From: JBOHSA01 sp050732995
GTDB lineage: Bacteria > Gemmatimonadota > Gemmatimonadetes > Gemmatimonadales > GWC2-71-9
DNA: 13,402 bases
Reading direction: 5' to 3'
NCBI GenBank assembly: GCA_050732995.1
Contig: JBOHSA010000081.1
Span: 1-13,402, forward strand
The first letter of the stretch is position 1. Each line of letters begins with the position of its first letter. The notes below the pieces were generated by a model. That model searched no databases and was not told the origin of the DNA. It was given only the letters and a program-made list of their open reading frames with translations. The translations under genes were made by a program, and so were the position numbers. This document shows, in pieces, positions 1-7,585 of this stretch.

Positions 1-1961
1 GCCCCCCCCCCCCCCCCTCTCCCCCCCTCCCCTTCGGCGGCCTCGTGCGCCAGGGCCCACACCCGGTCGAGAAAGCGGCGGATGCCGACGATCCCCGTGT
101 CCCGGAAGTCCCCCCCCTCCAGGAAGGGGCCGAGGAACATGAGGTACATGCGGAATGTGTCGGCGCCCCACTGCTCGATGTAGACGTCGGGCACGACTAC
201 GTTGCCGCGCGACTTGGACATCTTCGCGCCGTCTTTGACGATCAGGCCGTGGGCCCGGAGCCTCGGGAACGGCTCTGCGAAGTGCAGGTGCCCCAGGTCT
301 TTGAGCACCATGCTGATGAAGCGTGAATACAAGAGGTGCAGCACGGCGTGCTCGTTCCCGCCGATGTAGCTCGTGACCGGGAGCCAGGTCCGCGTGCGGG
401 CCGGATCGAACGGCCGATCGGCGAACTCGGTGGACGGGTAGCGCAGGTAGTACCACGACGAGTCGAGGAACGTGTCGGACACGTCGGTCTCGCGCCGTGC
501 GTCGCCGCCGCACCGCGGGCAGCGCACGAAGTACCATTCCCGGTGGCGGGCGAGCGGGCTCACGCCCGTGTCGTCCGGCCGGAAGTCTGCGATGAACGGT
601 AGCTCGACCGGCAGTTGGTCTTCCGGCACGCCGACCGGGCCGCAGCGCTCGCAGTGGATGATGGGGATCGGCGGGCCCCAGTAGCGCTGGCGCGAGATGC
701 ACCAGTCGTGCAGCCGAAACCGCACCCGGGGCGTCGCGAGCCCGTGCTCCCCGGCCAGCCACGCGACGATCTCGCGCCCACCCGCGCGACACGGCCGGCC
801 GTCGAACCGGCCCGAGTTGATCAGCACGCCCTCCTCGGAGACGCTGGGCAGGGACTCCCCCTCGACCCGCACCACCTGGCGGATCGGCAGGCCGAACTGG
901 GTGGCGAACTCGAAGTCGCGCCGGTCGTGCGCCGGCACCGCCATGATCGCGCCGGTGCCGTATTCCATCAGCACGTAGTCGGCGATCCAGATCGGGATCG
1001 CCTCGCCTGTGGCCGGGTTGCGCGCGTAGGAGCCGACGAACACACCGGTCTTCAGCTTGTCACCGACGCGCCGGGAGACGATGTCCTTGGCCTGCACCTC
1101 CCGCTGGTAGGCCTTCACCGCGGCCCGCCGCTCCGCCGTCGTCAGGGCGTCCACCAAGGGATGCTCCGGGGCGAGCACGAGATAGGTGGCGCCGCACACC
1201 GTGTCCGGCCGCGTGGTGAAGACGGGGATCCGCTCGCCGCCCGGCGTCTCGAAGACGAGCTCCGCCCCTTCGCTCCGGCCGATCCAGTTGCGTTGCAGCG
1301 CGGCGGTGCTTTCCGACCAGTCGAGCGCGTCGAGGTTCGCGAGCAACCGCTCGGTGTAGCGCGTGATGGCGAAGAACCACTGCTCGAGAAACCGCTGCTC
1401 GACCCGGGTGTCCGGATGGCGCTCGCAGTAGCCGTTGATCACCTGCTCGTTGGCGAGTACCGTCTTGCACGCGGGACACCAGTTGACCGCGGCCTTCTTC
1501 CGGAACGCCAGCCCCGCCTTGAAGAGCTGGAGGAAGAGCCACTGGGTCCACTTGTAGTAACCGGGATCGGTGGTCGACAGCTCGTGCCGCCAGTCGAACA
1601 TCCCGCCGAACCGCCGGAGCTGCCGCCGGAACACGTCGATGTTCTGTGGGATCAGCTGGGCCGGATTCTTCCCGACCGAAAGCGCGTAGTTCTCCGAGTG
1701 AATGCCGAACGCGTCGAAGCCGATCGGCTCGAATACGTCGAACCCCCGCAGCCGCTGGTAGCGCCCGTAGATGTCGGCGCCGGTGAAGGCGAACATGTTC
1801 CCGACGTGCAGCCCCTCGGCCGAGGGATAGGGGAACATCATGAGGTTGTAGAACGGCTTGGCGGGGCGGTCGAGATCGGGCTCGTTGGTGCGGCGCGCGC
1901 TCCACGCCTGCTGCCATTTCGCCTCAACCGCGGCCGGATCGTAATTCGGGACGGAGCGCAT
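1..1961 (-). CDS. leuS: Leucyl-tRNA synthetase, N-terminal part (3' end off the window)
   Basis: Class I aminoacyl-tRNA synthetase that charges tRNA-Leu in the cytoplasm. The frame is open from the ATG at 1961 to the left edge, about 653 codons of a family usually near 800-870. The start MRSVPNYDPAAVEAKWQQ is typical. HVGN (residues 52-55) replaces the HIGH signature and KMSKS is intact at residues 580-584 (bases 210-224). Also visible are AVNWCPACKTVLANEQV, RNWIGRSEG, TTRPDT with MEYGTGAIMAVPAHD of the CP1 editing domain, and DWCISRQRYWG. Two Cys-rich knuckles follow zinc-site positions, although the first ends C-x2-H. The segment FGIHSENYALSVGKNP marks the divergent LeuRS subtype I associate with Chloroflexi-like and uncultured lineages. 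The anticodon-binding domain is missing because of the edge, and the last visible residues are a suspicious poly-Gly run. No Shine-Dalgarno precedes the ATG. The gene is divergent from the chemoreceptor gene. Confidence 0.97.
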   Translation of the reverse strand, partial: MRSVPNYDPAAVEAKWQQAWSARRTNEPDLDRPAKPFYNLMMFPYPSAEGLHVGNMFAFTGADIYGRYQRLRGFDVFEPIGFDAFGIHSENYALSVGKNPAQLIPQNIDVFRRQLRRFGGMFDWRHELSTTDPGYYKWTQWLFLQLFKAGLAFRKKAAVNWCPACKTVLANEQVINGYCERHPDTRVEQRFLEQWFFAITRYTERLLANLDALDWSESTAALQRNWIGRSEGAELVFETPGGERIPVFTTRPDTVCGATYLVLAPEHPLVDALTTAERRAAVKAYQREVQAKDIVSRRVGDKLKTGVFVGSYARNPATGEAIPIWIADYVLMEYGTGAIMAVPAHDRRDFEFATQFGLPIRQVVRVEGESLPSVSEEGVLINSGRFDGRPCRAGGREIVAWLAGEHGLATPRVRFRLHDWCISRQRYWGPPIPIIHCERCGPVGVPEDQLPVELPFIADFRPDDTGVSPLARHREWYFVRCPRCGGDARRETDVSDTFLDSSWYYLRYPSTEFADRPFDPARTRTWLPVTSYIGGNEHAVLHLLYSRFISMVLKDLGHLHFAEPFPRLRAHGLIVKDGAKMSKSRGNVVVPDVYIEQWGADTFRMYLMFLGPFLEGGDFRDTGIVGIRRFLDRVWALAHEAAEGEGGRGGGGG
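2..17. repeat. C16 homopolymer at the window edge
   Basis: Sixteen consecutive C, followed by further C-rich sequence with interspersed T to about position 34. Read on the leuS strand this is a Gly/Glu/Arg run (EGEGGRGGGGG) directly after RFLDRVWALAHEAAEG, in the linker before the anticodon-binding domain. The frame stays open, but such a run at a contig edge is a classic place for assembly or base-calling error. Confidence 0.85.
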
Positions 1962-1972
1962 AAGTGTTTGAA

Positions 1973-1978
1973 ATTACA
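1973..1978 (-). promoter_or_regulatory. Candidate -10 box of leuS, near-leaderless
   Basis: On the minus strand TGTAAT (5 of 6 to TATAAT) lies 11 nt before the leuS ATG, so transcription would start about 4-5 nt upstream of the start codon. No convincing -35 is present (GTTTCA or TTTCAC at 15-16 nt spacing is poor). There is no Shine-Dalgarno between box and ATG. This is inference from motif and spacing only. Confidence 0.4.
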
Positions 1979-1990
1979 CGGGCTTGCCCG
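1979..1990. repeat. Short inverted repeat in the leuS/mcp divergent intergenic region
   Basis: CGGGC-TT-GCCCG, a perfect 5-bp inverted repeat with a 2-nt centre, in the 69-bp gap (1962-2030) between the divergent leuS and chemoreceptor starts. It would fall in the -35/-10 spacer of the leuS promoter. It could be an operator, but in DNA this GC-rich a repeat of this size is easily chance. Confidence 0.3.
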
Positions 1991-2012
1991 CTCGTGAAAC
2001 CCTGCATAACCT
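1984..2012 (+). promoter_or_regulatory. Weak candidate promoter for the chemoreceptor gene
   Basis: TTGCCC at 1984-1989 and TAACCT at 2007-2012 are 17 nt apart. CATAAC at 2005-2010 is an alternative -10. Either would give a 5' leader of roughly 10-15 nt before the ATG at 2031. No Shine-Dalgarno is present there. Confidence 0.25.
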
Positions 2013-2030
2013 TAGCCCACCCGGCCCGTC

Positions 2031-4157
2031 ATGGATACCAAAGTCCAGCAACTGCGGCGGAGTTTTCTCGGCCTCGGCGCCTTCGCGGCGGTGGGGCTCG
2101 TCATCATCGTGGCTTTCGTGGCCTCGCGCACCGCCGACCGGATTCTCGGGCGCCAGGCCCAGGAGCTGGCGCTGGACGTCGCGACCCGATCGGCGGCCCT
2201 GCTGGATCAGTATCTGCGGGAGCGCCGCCGGGAGGCCGAGCTCCTCGCCGTTTCCCCCGACCTGGTGCGGGCGGCGCGCGAGGCCGGCCAGCGGGTCGTC
2301 GAGCGGCAGCTCGATCAGGTCGGGATCCCCGCCCTGGAGCGGATCTTCACCGGCACGCGCGCGCTGGGGGCGGAGCCCGAGCTGCAGGCGTTCCTGCGCG
2401 GCTACCTCGAGCGCTCCGACTTCGCCGAGGTCTTTTTCACCGAGAGCCACGGCTACAACGTCGCCGCCTCCGGGCGGACCTCGGACTTCGTGCAGGCGGA
2501 CGAGGCCTGGTGGCAGGCCGCCGCCGGGACCGGCCTCTATGAAGGAGAGCCGAAGTACGACTCCTCCGCGGCGGTCGTCTCGATGGAATACGACGTGGCG
2601 ATCCGGGGCCCGCGGGCCGGCAGCCGGCCGCTCGGCGTCTTGAAGACGGTGTTCGGCCTGGACCGGGTCTCGCGCTTGCTCGCCGTCGACGACCTCGGCG
2701 GTGGCGCCTTCCTCCAGGTGGTGGACGAGCACGGCCACCTGATCGTGACGCCCGACCCGGCTCAGCTGCTCGGCCCCGTGCCCGGGGGCGACTCCGTGCC
2801 CCGGGCCGCCACGCCAGCCAATGCGGTGATCCGGGGCGCCGGCGGCGACCGCGAGCTCGTCACCTCGGTGCCCACGAACGGCGGGAAGTGGTGGGTCCTG
2901 TTCCGCCAGCCCACCGCGACGGCGTACGCCGCGGCGCGTGCGACCACCCGCGCGATCGGATACGGCTCGGTGGGGCTCCTGTTCGTGGTCGTGGCCGTGC
3001 TGTGGGGGCTGTCCCGGTGGCTCAACCGCCGGGTGACCGAGCCGGTCCGCGCCGCGGGGCAGATCGCGAGTCGGGTGGCGGGGGGCGACCTCTCCGTCAC
3101 GGTCGTGTCGCAGCGGTCGCAGGCGGCCGAGGTCGGGGAGCTCCTGTCGGCGGTGCACTCGATGGTCGTCGCGCTCCGCCGGCTGGTGGGCGCCATCCGC
3201 TCGGCGGCGGACGAGGCGGCGGCGATGGCGGCCGAGATCTCCGCGTCGACCGAGGAGATGAGCGCGTCGACGACGGAGATGGCCGCCACCTGTCAGGACC
3301 TCTCGCGCCGGGCGGCGGAGCAGTCGCAGCTGGTGCGGGCAGCCGCCGACGACGCGGCCCGGATCCTCCAGATCGCCACGGTCCTCGCCGGCGGGGCCGA
3401 AGAGTCGGTGCGTCGCAACGCCGATCTCTCGGCCCTGGCGCGCCGGCACCGGGAGCTCCTGGACCAGAGCGCCGCGCAGCTCGCCAAGCTCGCCGAAGAA
3501 GTGGACAAGGGCGCCCAGGAGGCGGAAGCGCTCGCCCGCGCGTCGGCTGAGATCCAGAAATTCGTGACCCAGGCGAAGGCGGTCGCGACGCAGACCAACA
3601 TGCTGGCGTTGAACGCCGCGATCGAGGCGGCGCGCGCCGGCCCCCAGGGACGCGGCTTCGCGGTGGTGGCCGACGAAGTGCGCAAGCTCGCCTCGGTAGC
3701 GGCGGCGGCGGCGGGCGAGACCGCCGACATCGTGCGCAGCGTGCTCGGCCGCGTCCAGGCCACCCGCGACCGGCTGGTGCGCCTGGCTCAAGGCGGCGCC
3801 GCCGCACGCGAAGCGGCGCAGCACGCCGCCCGGGGCCTCGCCACCGTGGCGACGGAAGCGGATGCCAACGACGCCTGGAGCCGCGAGATCGCGACATCGG
3901 CCGGGGAGGTGCGCGGCCTGGTGGAGGAGATCGCCGCCCGGCTCGGCACGGTGTCCCAGGGCACCGACGGGCTGCTCGCCGCCTCGCAGCAGATCGCCGC
4001 CTCGAGCCAGGAGCAGAGCGCGTCCACGCAGGAAATCGCCTCGTCGGCCAACCAGCTCGCCGAAGCGGCCGACAAGCTCACGGGCGCGGTGAAGTCGTTC
4101 CGGTTGCTGGCGGACGAGGAAGGGCCACCGGCTCCCGCCCGGCAGGCGGCGGACTAA
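2031..4157 (+). CDS. Methyl-accepting chemotaxis protein with periplasmic Cache-type sensor
   Basis: Transmembrane chemoreceptor of 708 residues that would signal through CheW/CheA. The order is a basic N-terminus, membrane segment 1 (about 11-32), a periplasmic region (about 40-300) with double-Cache features (SDFVQADEAWW near 151-161, then LYEGEPKYDSSAAVVSMEYDVAI), membrane segment 2 (about 311-328), a HAMP domain (about 333-386, with VTEPVRAAGQIASRVAGGDL) and a long cytoplasmic coiled coil. Its hairpin tip is canonical: TNMLALNAAIEAARAGPQGR starting at residue 522, followed by GFAVVADEVRKLA. There is no C-terminal NWETF-like pentapeptide for CheR/CheB tethering. No other che or flagellar gene is in the window, so it is an orphan receptor here. 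The EAWW segment lacks the R-x-W-Y order of known amino-acid-binding dCache domains, so the ligand is unknown. Its stop codon overlaps the stop of convergent serA by 4 bp. Confidence 0.95.
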   Translation: MDTKVQQLRRSFLGLGAFAAVGLVIIVAFVASRTADRILGRQAQELALDVATRSAALLDQYLRERRREAELLAVSPDLVRAAREAGQRVVERQLDQVGIPALERIFTGTRALGAEPELQAFLRGYLERSDFAEVFFTESHGYNVAASGRTSDFVQADEAWWQAAAGTGLYEGEPKYDSSAAVVSMEYDVAIRGPRAGSRPLGVLKTVFGLDRVSRLLAVDDLGGGAFLQVVDEHGHLIVTPDPAQLLGPVPGGDSVPRAATPANAVIRGAGGDRELVTSVPTNGGKWWVLFRQPTATAYAAARATTRAIGYGSVGLLFVVVAVLWGLSRWLNRRVTEPVRAAGQIASRVAGGDLSVTVVSQRSQAAEVGELLSAVHSMVVALRRLVGAIRSAADEAAAMAAEISASTEEMSASTTEMAATCQDLSRRAAEQSQLVRAAADDAARILQIATVLAGGAEESVRRNADLSALARRHRELLDQSAAQLAKLAEEVDKGAQEAEALARASAEIQKFVTQAKAVATQTNMLALNAAIEAARAGPQGRGFAVVADEVRKLASVAAAAAGETADIVRSVLGRVQATRDRLVRLAQGGAAAREAAQHAARGLATVATEADANDAWSREIATSAGEVRGLVEEIAARLGTVSQGTDGLLAASQQIAASSQEQSASTQEIASSANQLAEAADKLTGAVKSFRLLADEEGPPAPARQAAD

Positions 4158-5749
4158 TCCCCGAACCGCGCCAGCCGGACCTCGAGCACGTCCGGCAGGC
4201 GCCGCAGCTCCTCCAGCACACCGTTCGTCAGCGTCTGATCCACGTTGATGGCCGCGAGCGCCTCCTCCCCGGGGAGGGCGCGGCGGGCCTGATGGTAGCT
4301 CCCGATGTTGATCCCCGCCCCGCCCAGCACCGTGCCGACCCGGCCGATCACGCCGGGCACGTCGCGGTTCCGGATCACGAGCATCCACCCGTCGGGAACG
4401 ACGTCCACGTGGTAGTCGTCGATCCGGATCACGCGCCCGTGCCCGTTCCCCGCGAGGGCCCCCACGACGCCGGTCCGGCCGCGCGGCGTCTCGACGGCCA
4501 CCCCCACCGTCTGCTCGAAGCCGGGGTCGGGCGTGCTCGACTTGCGCGCGAGCTGGATGCCCCGCTCCTCGGCGATCACCTGCGCGTTGACGAGACTCAC
4601 GGGCCCGACGTTCATCTCGGACAGGAGACCCGAGAGGGCGGCGATCATGACGGGGCGCTGGGCGCTCTCGTCGCGCCCGCCGTAGGCCACCTCAACGGCG
4701 CGCACCTGGCCATCGGCGAGCGACACGACCAGCCGGCCCAGGCGGCGCGCCAGGTCGAGCAGCGGCGCCAGCCGGCGCAGCACGTCGCCCGTGATGCCGG
4801 GCACGTTGACCGCGCCCGCGAGATCGCCGTCGATCAGCGCGTCGCGCACCGCCGTGCAGATCTCGAGCGCTACCCGCTCCTGCGCCTCCGCCGTGGAGGC
4901 CGCGAGGTGCGGGGTCAGAATGGCGCGGTCCAGCTTGCGCAGGGGAGAGTCGGCCGGCAACGGCTCCACGCTGAAGACGTCGATCGCCGCGCCCGCGATC
5001 CGCTTCGCCTGGAGCGCCTCGGCGAGGGCCTGCTCGTCCACCAGCTCGCCGCGGGCCGTGTTGATCAGGACCGCCGTCGGCTTCATGTGCCGCAGCCGCT
5101 CGGCGTTGATCAGATGCCGCGTCTGGTCGGTGAGCGCGACGTGCAGGGTCACCACGTCGGCGGTGTGCAGCACCTGCTCGAGCGGCAGCAGCCGCACCTG
5201 CAGCTCGGTCGCGCGGTCCGGCGGGAGGTAGGGGTCGTGCGCCACGACCTGCATGCCGAACGCGCGGGCGAGCTGCGCCACGTGCCCGCCGATCCGCCCG
5301 AGTCCGACCACGCCCATGGTCTTGCCGCGCAGCTCGGTGCCCTCGAACCGCTTGCGGTCCCACTCGCCCCGGCGCATGGCTTCGTTCGCCCACGGGATGT
5401 GGCGCACTAGGGCGAGCAGCAGGCCCAGCGCGTGCTCCGCTGCGCTCACCGTGTTGGCGCCCGGCGCGTTCATCACGACGATGCCGCGCCGCGTCGCGGC
5501 CGCCACGTCGATCGTGTCGACGCCGATCCCAGCGCGCGCGATTACCTGCAGGTGCGGCGCCCGCGCCAGGAGCTCCGCCGTGACGCGCGTCTCGCTCCGG
5601 ACGATGAGCGCCCGCGCCCCGCCCAGCGCGCGCTCCAGCTCCTCGCGCGGCCTGCCGGCCAGGTTGAGGACCTCGATCTCCGGCGTCGCGGCGAGCAGCG
5701 TCAGCCCCGCGTCCGCCAGCCGGTCGGCGACGACGACCCGCCAGGTCAT
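4154..5749 (-). CDS. serA: D-3-phosphoglycerate dehydrogenase
   Basis: NAD-dependent oxidation of 3-phosphoglycerate to 3-phosphohydroxypyruvate, the first step of serine synthesis. The protein is 531 residues, the usual size of the long SerA with catalytic, NAD-binding, intervening (ASB) and C-terminal ACT domains. Visible are the Rossmann loop GLGRIGG (149-155) with D172, NTARGELVDE with catalytic R233, E262, and catalytic H281 in TPHLAAST, where Ala replaces the more usual Gly of PHLGAST. The ACT domain runs from about 458 to the end (VIRNRDVPGVIGRVGTVLG) and could mediate serine feedback. The start at 5749 is chosen because MTWRVVVAD begins the domain and the ATG overlaps the TGA of the upstream aminotransferase as ATGA. 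The frame stays open much further upstream only as a shadow of that gene. Third gene of a coupled minus-strand operon. Confidence 0.97.
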   Translation of the reverse strand: MTWRVVVADRLADAGLTLLAATPEIEVLNLAGRPREELERALGGARALIVRSETRVTAELLARAPHLQVIARAGIGVDTIDVAAATRRGIVVMNAPGANTVSAAEHALGLLLALVRHIPWANEAMRRGEWDRKRFEGTELRGKTMGVVGLGRIGGHVAQLARAFGMQVVAHDPYLPPDRATELQVRLLPLEQVLHTADVVTLHVALTDQTRHLINAERLRHMKPTAVLINTARGELVDEQALAEALQAKRIAGAAIDVFSVEPLPADSPLRKLDRAILTPHLAASTAEAQERVALEICTAVRDALIDGDLAGAVNVPGITGDVLRRLAPLLDLARRLGRLVVSLADGQVRAVEVAYGGRDESAQRPVMIAALSGLLSEMNVGPVSLVNAQVIAEERGIQLARKSSTPDPGFEQTVGVAVETPRGRTGVVGALAGNGHGRVIRIDDYHVDVVPDGWMLVIRNRDVPGVIGRVGTVLGGAGINIGSYHQARRALPGEEALAAINVDQTLTNGVLEELRRLPDVLEVRLARFGD

Positions 5750-6816
5750 CCGAGCGCGCGCTCGATCAGCGGCAACAGCTCGTCCAGCCCCGCCACGGTG
5801 TGGTCCCCCATGTGCCCGATGCGGATGGTCGACTCCTTCAGCGCCCCGTACCCCGCGCCGATGGTCCAGCCCTGCTCCTTCAGCCCGGTGACAATCTGCT
5901 TCGCGGTCTTGCCGGACGGAACCTTGAGGCAGGACACGGTCCAGCTGCGGCGCCCCTCCCGGGGGAGGAACTCGATCCCGCGCTCCGCGCTCCAGTCCTC
6001 CACGCGCCGGCGCATCGCCTCGTGGCGCCGCCAGCGGGCCTCTACGCCGCCCGCCCGCTCGATCCGCTCGAGCTGCACGTCGAGCGCATAGAATAGGGAC
6101 AGGGCGGGCGTATTGGTGGGCTGGAAGCTCGTGGTCGCCTGCTCGAAGCTCACCAGGTCGAAGTAGAGGCCGCGTCCCTCCAGCGTCTTGGCCCGCGCCA
6201 CCATGAGTTCGGAGGCCGCCGCCAAGGCGAGGCCCGGCGGGAGCGCGAGCGCTTTCTGCGAGCCGGTGAGCGTGAAGTCGAGGCCCCACCGATCGGTCTC
6301 GACCGGCGAGCCCGCGAGCGACGTCACGGCGTCCACCAGGACCAGCACGTCGTCGAAGTCCCGCGCCACGCCCGCCAGCGCCTCGACGTCCTGCAGCACG
6401 CCGGTCGAGGTCTCCGAGTGCACCAGCGTGACGGCGTCGACGGGGGTGCGCCGCAACGCGTCGCGCAGCATGTCGGGCTCGACCGCGCACCCAGGCGGCA
6501 CGTTGAGCCGGATGCACTCTTTGCCCGCCGCGCTGACCAGGTTGGCGAACCGCTCGCTGAAGGCGCCGTTGACGAGCGACAGCGCTCGGCGGCGGACCCC
6601 ATTGCGCACCGCCATCTCCATGAAGCCGGTCGCGGAGGCCGTCCCCACGAGCACGGGACGATTGGTGCGGAACACCGAGGCCAGCCGCGGCGCCATCTTC
6701 CGCAGCAGCTGCTCCATGGCGCTCGAGCGGTGGCCGATCATCGGCCGCTGCATCGCGGCCAGGACCTCGGGATCGACGTCGGTGGGGCCGGGAAGGAAAA
6801 ACTTGCCGAACGTCAT
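5746..6816 (-). CDS. Class V aminotransferase, probable non-canonical phosphoserine aminotransferase
   Basis: PLP-dependent fold-type I enzyme of the alanine-glyoxylate/serine-pyruvate aminotransferase group, 356 residues. It starts MTFGKFFLPGPTDVDPEV. Motifs include IGHRSSAMEQLL (27-38), GTASATGFMEMAV, SETSTGV (134-140), D162 of LVDAVTSLAGSP contacting the pyridine nitrogen, and the Schiff-base lysine K188 in TLTGSQKAL. The conserved C-terminal part includes ALKESTIRIGHMGDHT. It is not the E. coli-type SerC. Coupling to serA by an ATGA overlap suggests it makes phosphoserine from phosphohydroxypyruvate and glutamate, as alternative class V enzymes do in several lineages. An alanine- or serine-glyoxylate transaminase role is the main alternative. 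The start at 6816 is set by the homologous N-terminus and by a second ATGA overlap with the gene upstream. No Shine-Dalgarno is visible, so translation is likely coupled. Confidence 0.88.
   Translation of the reverse strand: MTFGKFFLPGPTDVDPEVLAAMQRPMIGHRSSAMEQLLRKMAPRLASVFRTNRPVLVGTASATGFMEMAVRNGVRRRALSLVNGAFSERFANLVSAAGKECIRLNVPPGCAVEPDMLRDALRRTPVDAVTLVHSETSTGVLQDVEALAGVARDFDDVLVLVDAVTSLAGSPVETDRWGLDFTLTGSQKALALPPGLALAAASELMVARAKTLEGRGLYFDLVSFEQATTSFQPTNTPALSLFYALDVQLERIERAGGVEARWRRHEAMRRRVEDWSAERGIEFLPREGRRSWTVSCLKVPSGKTAKQIVTGLKEQGWTIGAGYGALKESTIRIGHMGDHTVAGLDELLPLIERALG
5751..5764. repeat. 14-bp perfect palindrome just upstream of the serA start
   Basis: CGAGCGCGCGCTCG is self-complementary and lies one base beyond the serA ATG, within the last codons (IERAL) of the upstream aminotransferase. 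In mRNA it could form a hairpin next to the ATGA coupling site, or dimerise. IERAL is a common C-terminal helix and GC-rich codons easily make palindromes, so the role is doubtful. Confidence 0.3.
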
Positions 6817-7478
6817 GCGGTGGCGCGCGCCAGATCCTCGACCAGCCCTCCTTCGACCACCTCCTGCGTGCGCACCAGCCGGACCCCTTCCTCTCCCCAT
6901 TCCTTGAGCAGGTGCTCGGCCACGTCCTTGTCGACCGGCTTCATCGCGTCGGTCACCGCGAACAGCCGGGTGTGCAGCCGCCGCTCGAGCAGGCCCTCGA
7001 TCGCCGCCTTGTCACACACGTCCAGCGCGACACCGTACAGCACGATGTCGTCCGGCTGGAGCACGTCGAGCACGGTCGGGACGTTCTCGTTGGTGAACAC
7101 ATCGAACCGATGCTTGTGCAGCAGGATGTCCCCCCGGTGTGCCCGCACGCGCTCGCCGAGCGCCTTCGGATCGATCCGCCCCGGCTCGATGACCAGGGGG
7201 TCGCGCAGCGCGGTCTCGGGAATCTTCCGCTGGCCCGGCGTGCCCCGCAGGCAATGGGGCGGGAAGGTGGTCTTCCAGTCGGGGGTGTCCGAGATCTCGG
7301 GGTGCTCGCGGAGGTGGTCGTCGGTGCTGGCGACGATGCGAATGCCGTGGGCGTGCGCGAAGTCGGTCAGGCGCTTGAGGTTCGGGATGAGCTGCTCGGC
7401 GTCCGGCACGTACAGTTTGCCGTCGGCTTTCATGAAGTCGTACTGGGTATCGACGTCCCAGAAGATGACGCGGGCCAT
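6813..7478 (-). CDS. Isochorismatase-family cysteine hydrolase, nicotinamidase-like
   Basis: Predicted cytoplasmic amidohydrolase of 221 residues. The putative triad is D10 (DVDTQYDF), K122 (LLHKHRFDVF) and C155 (YGVALDVCDKAAI). A nicotinamidase-type metal site is suggested by D53-x-H55 (STDDH) and H75 (FPPHCLRGTPG). These features point to nicotinamide to nicotinate rather than isochorismate hydrolysis, but substrate cannot be settled by eye. It is first in an ATGA-coupled operon with the SerC-like aminotransferase and serA, an unusual partner set. A nicotinate phosphoribosyltransferase lies about 5 kb away on the same strand. The start at 7478 (MARVIFWDVD) has GGAG at 7485-7488, 6 nt upstream. 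An ATG at 7483 is out of frame. The frame is open further upstream, but that extension is low-complexity and overlaps the promoter. Confidence 0.88.
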   Translation of the reverse strand: MARVIFWDVDTQYDFMKADGKLYVPDAEQLIPNLKRLTDFAHAHGIRIVASTDDHLREHPEISDTPDWKTTFPPHCLRGTPGQRKIPETALRDPLVIEPGRIDPKALGERVRAHRGDILLHKHRFDVFTNENVPTVLDVLQPDDIVLYGVALDVCDKAAIEGLLERRLHTRLFAVTDAMKPVDKDVAEHLLKEWGEEGVRLVRTQEVVEGGLVEDLARATA

Positions 7479-7510
7479 GCCATGCTCCGTTCGAAGGGAC
7501 CGGCCTCGGG

Positions 7511-7540
7511 AATCTCTCCGCAGGCGGTGGAACGTGTCAA
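7511..7540 (-). promoter_or_regulatory. Promoter candidate for the hydrolase-aminotransferase-serA operon
   Basis: On the minus strand a perfect -35 TTGACA (7540-7535) is followed after 18 nt by a poor -10 GAGATT (7516-7511, 3 of 6 matches). The start point would be near 7504, giving a leader of about 26 nt that includes the GGAG at 7485-7488. It is back-to-back with the arsR-type promoter at 7586-7613. Confidence 0.45.
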
Positions 7541-7550
7541 CTGACGCGCC

Positions 7551-7578
7551 GGCGCGCGCCACGGGTCCGGCGCGCGCC
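7551..7578. repeat. Two copies of a 10-bp GC palindrome between divergent promoters
   Basis: GGCGCGCGCC occurs at 7551-7560 and again at 7569-7578, 18 bp apart start to start. Each copy is self-complementary. They lie between the two outward-facing TTGACA boxes. They could be a paired protein-binding site or a structural alternating-CG segment, or chance in a GC-rich gap. Confidence 0.45.
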
Positions 7579-7585
7579 CGGCGGC

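Noticed and set aside
615..1997. Long open frame of 460 codons on the plus strand
   Set aside because: Antisense to leuS. It is a by-product of high GC with G/C at third codon positions, and its Arg/Pro/His-rich translation has no recognisable domain.
4264..4277. CCTCCCC/GGGGAGG palindrome as an intrinsic terminator for the chemoreceptor gene
   Set aside because: It lies within serA codons (LPGEEA), has no loop and no T tract, and is over 100 bp beyond the stop codon.
1974..4388. Open frame of 804 codons on the minus strand
   Set aside because: Fully antisense to the well-supported chemoreceptor gene; low-complexity Arg/Gly translation.
4292..5410. Open frame of 372 codons on the plus strand
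   Set aside because: Antisense shadow of serA, with no domain features.
5750..6517. Upstream extension of the serA reading frame giving a 787-residue protein
   Set aside because: The extension is an out-of-frame shadow of the class V aminotransferase. The SerA domain begins at the ATG at 5749, which overlaps the upstream stop.
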